From JAJEFO01 sp022819605 (GTDB taxonomy: Bacteria > Pseudomonadota > Alphaproteobacteria > Rhodobacterales > Rhodobacteraceae): DNA of 64,000 bases. Location of the stretch: positions 310,001 to 374,000 of the forward strand of contig OZ244901.1 of assembly GCA_965221545.1 (NCBI GenBank). The letters are read 5' to 3'. Both the position numbers and the translations under genes were made by a program. Shown in pieces: positions 45,276-54,875 of this stretch; position 1 is the stretch's first letter, and each line of letters begins with the position of its first letter. The notes beneath the pieces were generated by a model. That model ran no database searches. It saw nothing but the letters and a program-made list of their open reading frames with translations, and had not been told where the DNA came from.

Positions 45276-48200
45276 TCAAGCGCACAGTCCCCTTCTTCCC
45301 GTTCGTTCTCGTCCTCCGGGGGGCTGCGCTTGCGGTGTCAGCCGATGCCTGAGAAAGGCCATCGGATGGGCGCGGAGCGTCAGTCGCATCGCGACATAAT
45401 CCTCGACTACGTGCTCGCCCGGGGTCATTTCAGGCAGGCGCGCTGCGGGTTCCTTGATGGCTTCACCATCGAGATCGTTGGCGAAAAGCGGGAGAGGCTT
45501 GGTCGAGGCGATTGCACTTGCCGCCCAGATCGCATCGCGCCTCGAAATCCCGAGGCTTCCGAAAGCGTCGGCTTCAGCCAGCGCTTGCAAAACGTGCGGC
45601 GCGGTTCCGGCTCTGCGCCAGACGTCCTCGACCGTGCGATATCCGTTGCCGCGAGCGGTCATGATCCAGGTTCCGTCCTCCTCGCCCATGGATTTCACCT
45701 GCCGGAAGCCAAGCCTCAAGGCCAGTCCGCCGCCGCCATCGGGTTGCATGACGTTGTTCCAGGCGGACTCGTTGATGTCGAGCGGGCGCACCTCGACCCC
45801 GTGCTCCCGGGCATCCCTGATGATCTGGGCCGGAGCGTAGAAGCCCATTGGCTGGGAGTTCAGGAGTGCGCAGGCAAAGATGCCCGGATGGAAGCATTTG
45901 ATCCAGGCTGAAATGTAGACGAGGATTGCGAAGGAAGCCGCATGGCTTTCGGGGAACCCGTAGCTTGCGAAGCCTTCGAGCTGGGAAAAGCAGCGCTCGG
46001 CGAAATCGTCTTCGTATCCGTTTTCGCGCATGCCCTTGAGGAAGCGGTTCCGGAAATCGCTGATGTTCCCATGTTTCTTGAACGTGGCGAGCGAGCGCCG
46101 CAGCCGGTCCGCTTCATCCGGCGAGAAGCCCGCGCCGGTGATGGCGATCTGCATGGCCTGCTCCTGGAACAGGGGCACGCCGTTGGTCTTGCCAAGTATC
46201 TCCTCGAGTTCGCCCGAGGGATACTCGATTTTCTCTTCGCCGTTCCGCCGCCTGAGATAGGGGTGGACCATGTCACCCTGTATGGGCCCCGGACGGATGA
46301 TGGCGACCTGGATGACGAGATCGCGAAAGTTGCGTGGTTTCATGCGTGGCAGGAAGCTCATCTGGGCGCGGCTTTCGACCTGGAAGACGCCAAGCGAGTC
46401 TGCCTTGCAGAGCATGTCGTAGACGTCCTTTTCGGGCGGCGGCGGTTCGTCCATCGAGTGCTCGATCCGGTGATGGAGCTTGAGCAGCTCGAACGCCTTC
46501 CGGATGCAGGAAAGCATGCCAAGAGCCAGCACATCAACCTTCAGGATTCCGAGGGCATCAATGTCGTCCTTGTCCCAGCAGATGACGGTCCGCTTCTCCA
46601 TGGTGGCGTTCTCTATGGGAACAAGCTCGTCGAGACGGCCTTCAGTGATGACGAAGCCGCCGACATGCTGGGAGAGGTGGCGGGGAAAACCCTGGATCTG
46701 AGAGACCAGTTCGAGCGATTGCGACAGATGGCGGTCACCGGGGTCGAGGCCGACCTCGCGGAGCCGTTGCTCCGCCATGCCGGAAGTGTCGAAGAAGCCC
46801 CAGAGCTGAGACGAGATCGCGCGAACCGTATCTTCGGTGAGACCCATGGCGCGACCCACTTCTCGGATCGCGCGCTTGCCACGGTAATGCACGACCGTGG
46901 CGCAGAGACCGGCGCGATCCCGCCCGTAGCGGTCATAGATGTGCTGGATCACTTCCTCGCGGCGCTCATGCTCGAAGTCGACGTCGATGTCGGGCGCCTC
47001 TTCCCGGGCCTCCGAGACGAAGCGCTCAAAGACCATGGAGCCGATCTCCGGGGAAACCGAAGTGATGCGGAGGCAGTAGCATACCACTGAATTTGCGGCG
47101 CTTCCCCGGCCCTGGCAGAGAATGTCCTTGGAGCGGGCGAACTCCATCACGTCGTAGACAGTGAGGAAATACGGTTCGTATTCCAGCTTGGCGATCAACG
47201 CCAGTTCATGCTCGAGAAGGCTTCGCACACGCTCGGTGGCGGAGTCATCGGGATAGCGTCTCTCGAGCCCTTCATAGGCAAGTTCGCGCAGGCGCTCGGT
47301 GGCGGATTGGCCTTCGGCGACTTCCGAGGGATATTCGTAGCGGAGCTCGTCGAGCGAGAAGGCGAGGGATGCCGCCAGTCGGGCGGCGCGGTCTACGGCC
47401 TTGCCATGGGGGCCGAACAGGTGGCGCATCTCCGTCTCGTCTCTCAATCTCCGCTCAGAATTCGCAAGGGCTGCGCGACCCAGATCCTTGACCTGCACGC
47501 CGGTGCGGATCGCGGTCAGCACATCCGCGAGCTTGCGGCGGGAGCCGTGATGCATGCGGGGGGTCGCGGAGGCGACGGCAGGCAGACCCAGCTGCCTCGC
47601 AAGCTTGGCGAGACTGTCGAGCCGTTCGGCATCCTGTCCGTCATAGCGGGGGCTCATCACGAGATAGCTGTCTTGGGGAAAATGGCGTGACAACCGGTTC
47701 GCCTGTGCCTGCCAGGCGCTCCGGAGGCTCTTTGCCCAGGAGGCGTTGCGCGCGTCTTCTTGCCGGGGGGATCCGGGTTCGGAATTGCTTTTCGAGCTTC
47801 TCTCCTCAGGCGGATGAATCAAGAGGGCGAGTTCTGCGCCAAATTCGACAAGGTCATCCATGTAGAGGAGGCAGTCACCCTTCTCTGCCCGAAGCCGCCC
47901 GCGCGAAATGAGACGGCAAAGATTGCCCCAGCCCTTGCGGGTTTTCGGAAGCGCGGTGGCTGAAAAGCCGGTGTCGAGCGTGATCCGTGCGCCAGGGATC
48001 AGGCGCGGCACGTTCAGTATGGCGGCGGAGGTTTCCAGCGGCGCAGGTTCCGTTCCGGTTTCAATTGCCGCACGCGTGCTGCCGGGCAGGCCTTCCAGTT
48101 CCTCTGATGCGAGGGTGCCGTTCTTCCGGCGCGCCTTGCCGCCCGGATAGCTTTCAAAAACCTGTCTTTCCTTTTCCCAGCCTTTCATCGGGGCGGGCGG

Positions 48201-48413
48201 GCCTATCAGGCCGCCGGCCAGGCGTTCTTTCACTTGTCGCGCGATTTCCCGGACACGGGCATGTCCCCGCACAACGCCTGCAACCGAGTTCACATCCGCA
48301 ATCGCAATGGCCGAGAGGCCAAGGAGCGCGGCACGGTCGACGTATTCCTCAGGGTGCGAGGCACCGGTGAGGAAGGTGAAATTCGACATGGCGCTGAGTT
48401 CGGCAAAGCTCAC
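45276..48413 (-). CDS. dnaE2: Error-prone DNA polymerase DnaE2/ImuC, apparently lacking the C-terminal OB-fold
   Basis: About 1045 aa, a C-family polymerase for damage-induced translesion synthesis. The PHP domain begins FAELSAMSNFTFLTGASHPEEY. The polymerase core has RGSAANSVVCYCL, DIDVDFEHERREEV, HVGGFVI, KVDVLALGML and YGFPESHAASFA. An insertion of about 70 residues lies near 70-140. The protein ends shortly after RAHPMAFLRHRLTPQ with a low-complexity basic tail; the OB-fold of about 80-100 residues expected there is absent in all minus frames. The start at GTG 48413 has AGGA eight bases upstream. No imuA or imuB lies upstream. Confidence 0.9.
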   Translation of the reverse strand: MSFAELSAMSNFTFLTGASHPEEYVDRAALLGLSAIAIADVNSVAGVVRGHARVREIARQVKERLAGGLIGPPAPMKGWEKERQVFESYPGGKARRKNGTLASEELEGLPGSTRAAIETGTEPAPLETSAAILNVPRLIPGARITLDTGFSATALPKTRKGWGNLCRLISRGRLRAEKGDCLLYMDDLVEFGAELALLIHPPEERSSKSNSEPGSPRQEDARNASWAKSLRSAWQAQANRLSRHFPQDSYLVMSPRYDGQDAERLDSLAKLARQLGLPAVASATPRMHHGSRRKLADVLTAIRTGVQVKDLGRAALANSERRLRDETEMRHLFGPHGKAVDRAARLAASLAFSLDELRYEYPSEVAEGQSATERLRELAYEGLERRYPDDSATERVRSLLEHELALIAKLEYEPYFLTVYDVMEFARSKDILCQGRGSAANSVVCYCLRITSVSPEIGSMVFERFVSEAREEAPDIDVDFEHERREEVIQHIYDRYGRDRAGLCATVVHYRGKRAIREVGRAMGLTEDTVRAISSQLWGFFDTSGMAEQRLREVGLDPGDRHLSQSLELVSQIQGFPRHLSQHVGGFVITEGRLDELVPIENATMEKRTVICWDKDDIDALGILKVDVLALGMLSCIRKAFELLKLHHRIEHSMDEPPPPEKDVYDMLCKADSLGVFQVESRAQMSFLPRMKPRNFRDLVIQVAIIRPGPIQGDMVHPYLRRRNGEEKIEYPSGELEEILGKTNGVPLFQEQAMQIAITGAGFSPDEADRLRRSLATFKKHGNISDFRNRFLKGMRENGYEDDFAERCFSQLEGFASYGFPESHAASFAILVYISAWIKCFHPGIFACALLNSQPMGFYAPAQIIRDAREHGVEVRPLDINESAWNNVMQPDGGGGLALRLGFRQVKSMGEEDGTWIMTARGNGYRTVEDVWRRAGTAPHVLQALAEADAFGSLGISRRDAIWAASAIASTKPLPLFANDLDGEAIKEPAARLPEMTPGEHVVEDYVAMRLTLRAHPMAFLRHRLTPQAQPPGGRERTGRRGLCA

Positions 48414-48546
48414 GGGCAATGTCCTGATGCGATCTGGGTTGCGTTCGGATCCTGCGGCGCGAAGCAGGATATTCCCTTTTTGTTCCTATTGCCAGCTTTC
48501 TTTTCTTGTTCCCTCATATTCGCGAGGCATGGTCGGACAACCGAAT

Positions 48547-49443
48547 TCAAACGGCGGCGGCGTTCGTCTCCCGGCGCACCGCAAGGCCTTGCTTTTTCTG
48601 GATCAGCGTAACGAGGTAGCGGTTGTTCCGGACAAAGGCCGTGCTGTTGCGCTCATTGCCGCGAAGCCGCCTGTCCATCCGGTAAAGGCGGCGGCGTCCG
48701 AATGCGAGCCTGGCTGTGCCCGCCAGCAGCCAGCGCATCACTGGCCGCTTCGCGGAAAGCTCGGCATCAACGCGCGTGACCGCATCGCCAAGGACGTGAA
48801 ACAGCCCTTGCTCGATGTCGATCGAGGGAGCGACCGCTTCGGTGATGTCCTCCTGGCGAAGCACGTCTCCGTCGCAAGCCTCGAGAGCTGCCCGGAAATC
48901 CGCGACCGGATGTCCGCCGCCAACGACCCGTGTTTCGCCGCCCGGCTCGAAATCCTCGGACCGAAAGCAGTCGGCGATCAGCACATGTCCGCCCGGAGCG
49001 GCCAGTTGCAGCGCCCTGTCCAGCGCGATTCGGAGCGGGATGTACTGGAAGCTCTCCGAAAACAGGCAAAGATCGAACGCGGTGTCGCTGTCAAATGCCT
49101 CGAAGGTCGTTTCATGGACGCGCGCATTGGGCGCGTTGGCGCGGCAGCGCTCTGCAAGCAGGCGGGACGGCACGACGATGTCCACCTCGTGGCCGAGATC
49201 AGTGAGCTTTCTGGCGGTCTCTCCAGCACCGCCGCCGATGTCGAGAATCGAGAGCCGGCCTTCGGGCAGATAGCCGAGGAGCCTTTTTGTATATTTTTCC
49301 TGAGCCTTGCCAGTGTTTCCCGCGACGGGTTCCAGACCGGTCCAAAAGCCGTAGTGCAGGTTCTCGGCGCCTGTCAGCCACCGGATGAAGCCGGCCCCCG
49401 CATCCAGCCCGATCGCTCTCGTGTCAACTTTCCTCTTCGGCAT
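48547..49443 (-). CDS. Class I SAM-dependent methyltransferase
   Basis: A 298-aa protein with the SAM-binding motif ILDIGGGAGETARKL near residue 66, an acidic motif II region (FDLCLFSESFQYIPL) and PGGHVLIADCF. The N-terminal 45 residues (AGAGFIRWLTGAENLHYGFW) resemble those of small-molecule methyltransferases. The substrate is unknown. It lies upstream of dnaE2 on the same strand, 133 bases away, where imuB would be expected in a full mutagenesis cassette. Confidence 0.85.
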   Translation of the reverse strand: MPKRKVDTRAIGLDAGAGFIRWLTGAENLHYGFWTGLEPVAGNTGKAQEKYTKRLLGYLPEGRLSILDIGGGAGETARKLTDLGHEVDIVVPSRLLAERCRANAPNARVHETTFEAFDSDTAFDLCLFSESFQYIPLRIALDRALQLAAPGGHVLIADCFRSEDFEPGGETRVVGGGHPVADFRAALEACDGDVLRQEDITEAVAPSIDIEQGLFHVLGDAVTRVDAELSAKRPVMRWLLAGTARLAFGRRRLYRMDRRLRGNERNSTAFVRNNRYLVTLIQKKQGLAVRRETNAAAV

Positions 49444-49575
49444 GCGGCGGGTTTAACGTCGAGGGTCATGGAGGGAAAGCGCGATTCCCGTTCGGCACGA
49501 ATGACGCGGTCGTCACGGCTCGCACGGGACACGGAATCCCGGCGGCATCGTGCGTCGGGACGGAACGCCAGGTGC

Positions 49576-50055
49576 CTACGGAGAGCCAGACAGGTGCGGG
49601 CGGAATGCCGCGATGACCTGCTTGTAGACGTCTCGCTTGAAAGGAACGATGTTTCCGATCACTTCGTCCGGAGTGGACCAGCGCCAACGTGAGAATTCGC
49701 GGTGCATTTGGTCCAGGTCTATGTCGCTGTCAGCGCCATGGAACCGCATCAGAAACCATCGTTGCTTCTGACCCCGATAGCGGCCGTTCCAGAGCTTGCC
49801 GACAAGGTGTTCAGGGAGGTCGTAGAGAATCCAGTCCGGATGCTCGCGCTCAAGGGTGACCAGGGTCGGCGATACGCCCGTCTCCTCCTCGAGCTCGCGA
49901 AACGCCGCTGTTCGAGGCGTCTCGCCACTGTCCACGCCGCCCTGGGGCATCTGCCAGGCGCCTGGCGTGTCGACGCGCTCGCCGGTGAAGACGAGGCCTT
50001 GGACGTTCGCCAGCGCCACGCCTGCGCAGGGCCGGTAGGGAAGATTTTTTCTCAT
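49576..50055 (-). CDS. rppH: RNA pyrophosphohydrolase
   Basis: A 159-aa Nudix hydrolase that removes pyrophosphate from mRNA 5' ends. It begins RKNLPYRPCAGVALAN, has WQMPQGGVDSGE leading into the Nudix box (REL-EEETG), and ends with the RppH-type WRWSTPDEVIGNIVPFKRDVY. The start at ATG 50055 matches the family; the frame is open to 50091. It is divergent from asd. Confidence 0.93.
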   Translation of the reverse strand: MRKNLPYRPCAGVALANVQGLVFTGERVDTPGAWQMPQGGVDSGETPRTAAFRELEEETGVSPTLVTLEREHPDWILYDLPEHLVGKLWNGRYRGQKQRWFLMRFHGADSDIDLDQMHREFSRWRWSTPDEVIGNIVPFKRDVYKQVIAAFRPHLSGSP

Positions 50056-50278
50056 GGGCAATGACGTGATTCGAAAGGGGCAAGAGGTCAATGGGCAACC
50101 GACTTCGCATTCTGCCGCAGACGGGATACGGCGTAAACACGCCGTCGGAAGTTCGGGTCGGCTGCAGTTCGATGAACGGCTTCAGTGCATTTGCGGGTGC
50201 GGCATGGGACGATTCGCCCCTTTTCTCTGGCGCGATCAGGCGATATTGGACACCGTCCCAGCCAAGCAGGAGGCCAAG

Positions 50279-51316
50279 GTGGGTTATCGGGTCGCAGTCG
50301 TCGGCGCCACGGGCAACGTGGGCCGTGAAATGCTCAACATCCTGGCGGAACGCCAGTTCCCTGCCGATGAGGTCGTGGCTCTTGCGAGCCGCAGGTCGCT
50401 CGGCACGGAAGTGAGCTACGGCGACCAGACCCTAAAGACGAAGGATCTGGATGTCTTCGAATTCGGCGGGTTCGACATGGCGCTTTTTGCAATCGGATCA
50501 GGCCCGACGAAGGAGTATGCTCCCAGGGCGGCCCAGGCGGGTTGCGTCGTGATCGACAACTCGTCCCTCTATCGCTACGACCCGAACATTCCCCTGATCG
50601 TTCCGGAAGTGAATCCGGACGCGATCACGGACTGCAGGAACCGCAACATCATCGCCAATCCCAACTGCTCAACCGCACAAATGGTGGTCGCGCTGAAGCC
50701 GTTGCATGACCGGGCAAGGATCAAGCGAGTGGTCGTTTCGACCTACCAGTCCGTGTCCGGGGCTGGAAAGGAAGGAATGGATGAGTTGTGGGATCAGACC
50801 AAGGCGATCTACAATCCGGTGTCCGAAATCGAGGTGAAGAAGTTCCAGAAGCAGATCGCGTTCAACGTGATTCCGCATATCGATGTCTTCATGGAGGACG
50901 GTTCGACCAAGGAAGAGTGGAAGATGGTTGCCGAGACAAAGAAGATTATCGATCCCTCGATCAAGCTGACGGCGACCTGCGTGCGGGTTCCGGTCTTCGT
51001 GGGCCATTCCGAGGCGGTCAATGTGGAGACCGAAGAGTTCCTGGGCGAAGACGAGGCGCGTGCAATCCTCCGCGAAAGTCCCGGCGTCATCGTCGTCGAC
51101 AAGCGCGAGGACGGGGGCTACGCGACGCCGGTGGAGTGCGTTGGAGACTTCGCCACGTTCATCAGCAGGATTCGCCAGGACTCGACGGTAGAGAATGGCC
51201 TGAACTTCTGGTGCGTTTCGGACAACCTGAGGAAGGGCGCGGCGCTGAACGCGGTTCAGATCGCCGAACTCCTCGGAAACCGGGTGCTGCAAAAGGCTGA
51301 CGAAGCGGCCGCGTGA
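50279..51316 (+). CDS. asd: Aspartate-semialdehyde dehydrogenase
   Basis: 345 aa. It makes aspartate semialdehyde for lysine, threonine and methionine synthesis. NADP-binding VAVVGATGNVGREML is at the N-terminus, the catalytic cysteine is in NPNCSTAQMVVAL, and VSTYQSVSGAGKEGMDEL follows. The start is GTG 50279 with a perfect AGGAGG five bases upstream; the frame continues to 50054 but those residues are not Asd. With dapD and dapE it places two parts of the lysine pathway in this window. Confidence 0.96.
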   Translation: MGYRVAVVGATGNVGREMLNILAERQFPADEVVALASRRSLGTEVSYGDQTLKTKDLDVFEFGGFDMALFAIGSGPTKEYAPRAAQAGCVVIDNSSLYRYDPNIPLIVPEVNPDAITDCRNRNIIANPNCSTAQMVVALKPLHDRARIKRVVVSTYQSVSGAGKEGMDELWDQTKAIYNPVSEIEVKKFQKQIAFNVIPHIDVFMEDGSTKEEWKMVAETKKIIDPSIKLTATCVRVPVFVGHSEAVNVETEEFLGEDEARAILRESPGVIVVDKREDGGYATPVECVGDFATFISRIRQDSTVENGLNFWCVSDNLRKGAALNAVQIAELLGNRVLQKADEAAA

Positions 51317-51450
51317 ACGACTCTTGCACTTGGCCAATGCGAACCGTCTGGCGGCTGTGCCGAGACGGCGAGGAAGGTTGTCCTTCCAAGGCCATGTAGC
51401 TGCGCCCGGACGTCATTGTCCGAGCCCGGCTCGCGGTGCAAGCCCGGGGG

Positions 51451-52101
51451 TCAGACTGGCTCGAAATTACCGGTTTCCGGCATGTATTGCAGGAGGTCGC
51501 CGCTCCGGATGTTCACCCAGAGGCCGTGGAGCGACAGTGCGCGCGCAGCAACCGCCTCCTCGACAAACGGATAGGTCATCAGGTTCTCGAGCGAGACCAC
51601 GACGGCTTCTTGTTCGAGGGCCCGAATCGGGTCGGTTTCGTCCTTTCGGGCCGCGACACGTTCGTAGCCTGGGCGAAGGATTTCGACCCAGCGCCCGACG
51701 AAGCTCGACTTGTCCTCAAGTTCGGGGGCTTGGCCGGAGCACATTGCATGGCAGCCCGCGACTCCGCCGCAACTTGAATGCCCCACCACGATCAGGTGCT
51801 CGACCTTGAGTGCCGTCACTGCATATTCGACGGCCGCCGACGTGCCGTGCATGTTCCCGTCCGACGTGCAAGGCGGGACGAGGTTGGCAATGTTGCGATG
51901 CATGAAGAGTTCGCCGGGACGAGCGTCGAAAATCGAAGCGACCTGGACCCGGCTGTCGCAACATGAAATCACCATCGCCAGCGGGTGCTGGCCCTTGTCC
52001 GCAAGATGCTCATACCGAGCCCGGTCCTCTGCAAAATTCGAGGATTTCCAGCCGTTATACCGTTCGACGAAGTGGCCTGGCAGAGCGCGGGCGTGTTCCA
52101 T
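51451..52101 (-). CDS. Beta-class carbonic anhydrase
   Basis: A 216-aa zinc enzyme that interconverts CO2 and bicarbonate. The zinc ligands and catalytic pair are visible: ISCCDSRV (Cys, Asp-Arg dyad) and VVGHSSCGGV (His, Cys), plus HRNIANLVPP. AAGGAA precedes the ATG. It is convergent with asd, with 134 bases between. Confidence 0.95.
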   Translation of the reverse strand: MEHARALPGHFVERYNGWKSSNFAEDRARYEHLADKGQHPLAMVISCCDSRVQVASIFDARPGELFMHRNIANLVPPCTSDGNMHGTSAAVEYAVTALKVEHLIVVGHSSCGGVAGCHAMCSGQAPELEDKSSFVGRWVEILRPGYERVAARKDETDPIRALEQEAVVVSLENLMTYPFVEEAVAARALSLHGLWVNIRSGDLLQYMPETGNFEPV

Positions 52102-52736
52102 GGAATTCCTTTCCGGTTCGGAAAATAGCAGGCTCGGCTTTCAATAGACCGCCCGCTTCCATGCAAGCAGTTACACCGATGGCTGAACCTTCGGCGCTTG
52201 TGGAAATTCAGACCCTTGATATCACGTCGTTTTTTCCTGTCAAATTTGCTGTTTCGGGCAGGGCCATGGTGGACTCTGTTCCCCGCTGCAGAAAACGGGA
52301 GTGCAGACTGATGGCATCCGTCACCCTTGCCGAGGGCCGAATCCGGGCGCTCGGGCCCGCAGACCCACACATGACATCCGCGACTCGGACGACATCAGCG
52401 TGAGCGAAGCCCGCACCCGCGCAACCGCGATTCTGGCGGCAATCAGGCAGGACAGCCCCGTACCGGCACCGCCGGAGGACAAGGTCTTCGAGGCTTTCGC
52501 CCAGACGGTCTTTCGCAGACATGAACGAATATGGAAAACCCACGCGTTGCCGGTGAACCGCTCATATCTCTGGCACCTGACACTGCCCCGGATCGTCGGT
52601 GGCCGGATCGCGGAAATCACCCCGCCGAAAAGTGGGTGAGACTTGAACGCGTTTCCGCATTCAGAAATTCCATTGGTCCCCAGGATCTACGATGCCAAAT
52701 GAGCGGAGCGTATTGACCTCGGTCGCCTGCGCCGCA
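52102..52736. other. Gene-poor region between carbonic anhydrase and TPR gene
   Basis: 635 bases with no recognisable gene. The left part should carry the carbonic anhydrase promoter. A short plus-strand frame (52400-52639) is listed as doubtful. No hairpin or repeat stood out. Confidence 0.5.
52400..52639 (+). CDS. Doubtful short hypothetical protein
   Basis: A 79-aa frame from GTG 52400 (VSEARTRATAILAAIRQDS...) to a stop at 52637-52639. The composition is protein-like in its middle (EDKVFEAFAQTVFRRHERIW), but I do not recognise the family and see no strong ribosome site. It may be a gene fragment or chance. Confidence 0.25.
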   Translation: MSEARTRATAILAAIRQDSPVPAPPEDKVFEAFAQTVFRRHERIWKTHALPVNRSYLWHLTLPRIVGGRIAEITPPKSG

Positions 52737-54389
52737 TCAGGCGCAGCCCTGTTTGCAGAAGCAGGAGGACTTGATCGCCACGTCTGCTCGCGCCAGCGCA
52801 AGATCGAGACGCTGCCTGACGAGGCTTGCTTCTCCATTTTGGCCCAGTCGGGTCAAGCACTCATGGTAACCCCGCAAACTCCAAACATTGTCCGGGTGGT
52901 GGACGGCCCGCGGAAGCGTTGAATCGAGACCAAGATCCGCGCGATAGACGGATGCCGCTCTGCCCACATGTCCCTGTTCCAGCAGAAGCGCGCCGAGCGC
53001 ATGACGGGTCGGTTGCATCCATCCCCACGGCTCGTCGTAGGGCAGCGTGTCATCGAGGATTACCGAGCGTTCGAGGTGGGCGAATGCCGCATCGTGGTTT
53101 TGCTTCCGATACTCGATCTCGCCTTTCATCATCTCATGCGCAATCTTCAAGATGTCACGACAGGTGTTGTTGAATATCATCCGGCTTTCGGGAACATTCG
53201 CGGCAGCTTCCTCGAACATTTCCGCGTGCCTTTCAGCCTCGGACACTCTCTCGGTCGCTGCGCAGGCCACCGCCATTGCATAGAGCATGCTGGCGGTTGT
53301 CATGCAGAACAGGTCCTGGTTTTCTGGCAGGTCCTGATCGATGATTTCCTGCCATTTCCCAAATCGAATGTAGACGTGCTGCTTCATCGACAGGAATCCC
53401 TCCAGCCAGTCTGCCATCGGTGGCGACTCTTGAAGCAGCAATTCTTCGGGAAGCGTCGAGATCATTTCCTCCGCGGTCTCGATCGCGGTCTGGTACTGGC
53501 CAAGCCACATCGCGCCGTAGATCTTGAAATGGTAGTTGTGACACCGATAGAGCGAGTAGAAGTTCAACGGGCCTCGCTGATCGAGGTACTTCCGGTCAGC
53601 CAGAACTGCCGAGTGATTTGACGAGACCACGCGCTCGTAGTGGCCGCACAATACGTCAATATGGGTCGGCATGTGGCAGAGGTGCCCGGCGTCAGGCACC
53701 AGGGCACGTAGCGCATCGCCAGCTCTCAGCGCACGCTCCGGATGTGGCGACATCTCCATCAGGTGGATATACATGTGGAGCAGCCCGGGATGCTCGTAGG
53801 CCGCGTTTCGCTGCAACGCGCGCTCGAGCACCTCGACCGCCTCGGCGGTCAGCGCGTCTTCCGCAACGTTTCCGGATTCAAGATCCCAAAGAGCCCATGG
53901 CGTCCTGTTCATGATGGCCTCGCTGAACAGCGTCACGACGTCCAGGTCTTCGGGAAACTCAAGATGAACTTCGCGCATCGCATCCGTGTACTCATCGTTC
54001 CACACGCGAAAGACCTCGTTCGATGGAACATCGCGCGATTGGTAACGGTACTGCAGCGCCCGTATCAGAGCCGCTTCGGGCTTGCTGGCGTGCTCGATCC
54101 TGTCCAACGCGAGCCTTGAATGTTCAAATGCCTGCCCAAGCGATCGCTTCGCGTCTTCGTCGTCGAACGCTTCCCAAGGCTTGTTGTAGTTGCAGCCGGA
54201 AGAGTACGCGGCGCCCCAGTAGGCCAACGCACAATCTGGATCCGCCTCGATGGCCTTCTTGAAGCACTCAACCGACTCTTCGTGATTGTATCCGAAGCAC
54301 CAGACCAGGCCTCTGTCAAACCAGGTCTGGGCCTCGGAATTGGCGGTGGTTACTTTCCGCGAATAGGTGCCGAGATCGTAGTGGTGCAT
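52737..54389 (-). CDS. TPR-like protein with conserved histidine motifs (paralogue B)
   Basis: 550 aa from ATG 54389, with GAGGG upstream; an in-frame TTG at 54395 is less likely. It is a clear paralogue of the gene at 43091-44776, with the same landmarks: WFDRGLVW, HPGLLHMYIHLMEMS, GHLCHMPTHI, RCHNYHFK, HALGALLLEQG, WSLRGYHECL, and the C-terminal SSCFCKQGC. It is helical, cytoplasmic and probably TPR-like; no enzyme family is recognised. It is divergent from the NTF2-FMO gene across 486 bases. Confidence 0.82.
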   Translation of the reverse strand: MHHYDLGTYSRKVTTANSEAQTWFDRGLVWCFGYNHEESVECFKKAIEADPDCALAYWGAAYSSGCNYNKPWEAFDDEDAKRSLGQAFEHSRLALDRIEHASKPEAALIRALQYRYQSRDVPSNEVFRVWNDEYTDAMREVHLEFPEDLDVVTLFSEAIMNRTPWALWDLESGNVAEDALTAEAVEVLERALQRNAAYEHPGLLHMYIHLMEMSPHPERALRAGDALRALVPDAGHLCHMPTHIDVLCGHYERVVSSNHSAVLADRKYLDQRGPLNFYSLYRCHNYHFKIYGAMWLGQYQTAIETAEEMISTLPEELLLQESPPMADWLEGFLSMKQHVYIRFGKWQEIIDQDLPENQDLFCMTTASMLYAMAVACAATERVSEAERHAEMFEEAAANVPESRMIFNNTCRDILKIAHEMMKGEIEYRKQNHDAAFAHLERSVILDDTLPYDEPWGWMQPTRHALGALLLEQGHVGRAASVYRADLGLDSTLPRAVHHPDNVWSLRGYHECLTRLGQNGEASLVRQRLDLALARADVAIKSSCFCKQGCA

Positions 54390-54875
54390 TTCCAACCCTC
54401 ATCTCCAAAACACGGAAAACTGAGCGCTAGCCCAGAATTTCTGTGCGCCGCGGAAAGGCGTGCTTTCCCGGCGGGTGCGAACCCCGCCCGACAATCGTCG
54501 TTTCGTTTGGTAGTAGCGAGCGCGGATCATGGAGGCAACGATTTGGTTTGATGCACTCTGGACAGAAAAACCGCGAGAGCGGTTCAGCGACCATGCGGGC
54601 CGGAACGCGAGTGTGAACGCCGAGCAGGCCTCGAAAACGGGCGAAGGTAACCTCGACCAACGGCGCTCCCGCGTTGTCTCCAGCGATCGCAACATTCATC
54701 TCTTTCACGCCGTTTCCGGAAATTCGATTCGATACCTCAGGAAACAGGCGACCCAGAAAACGGTGCTCCGCCGATGAAATGCCATTTGCACTGGTCGGCT
54801 CTCGCACCTAACCTGAATTCTTGGGGCAAGTTGCCCCGGCGAGATCAGATATGGCCGACTGCAGGAGTATGATCG
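54390..54875. other. Divergent promoter region between TPR gene B and the FMO-like gene
   Basis: 486 bases with no convincing gene. It must hold promoters in both directions. No clear operator dyad was noticed. The ribosome site AGGAG is visible before the FMO gene ATG. Confidence 0.45.
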
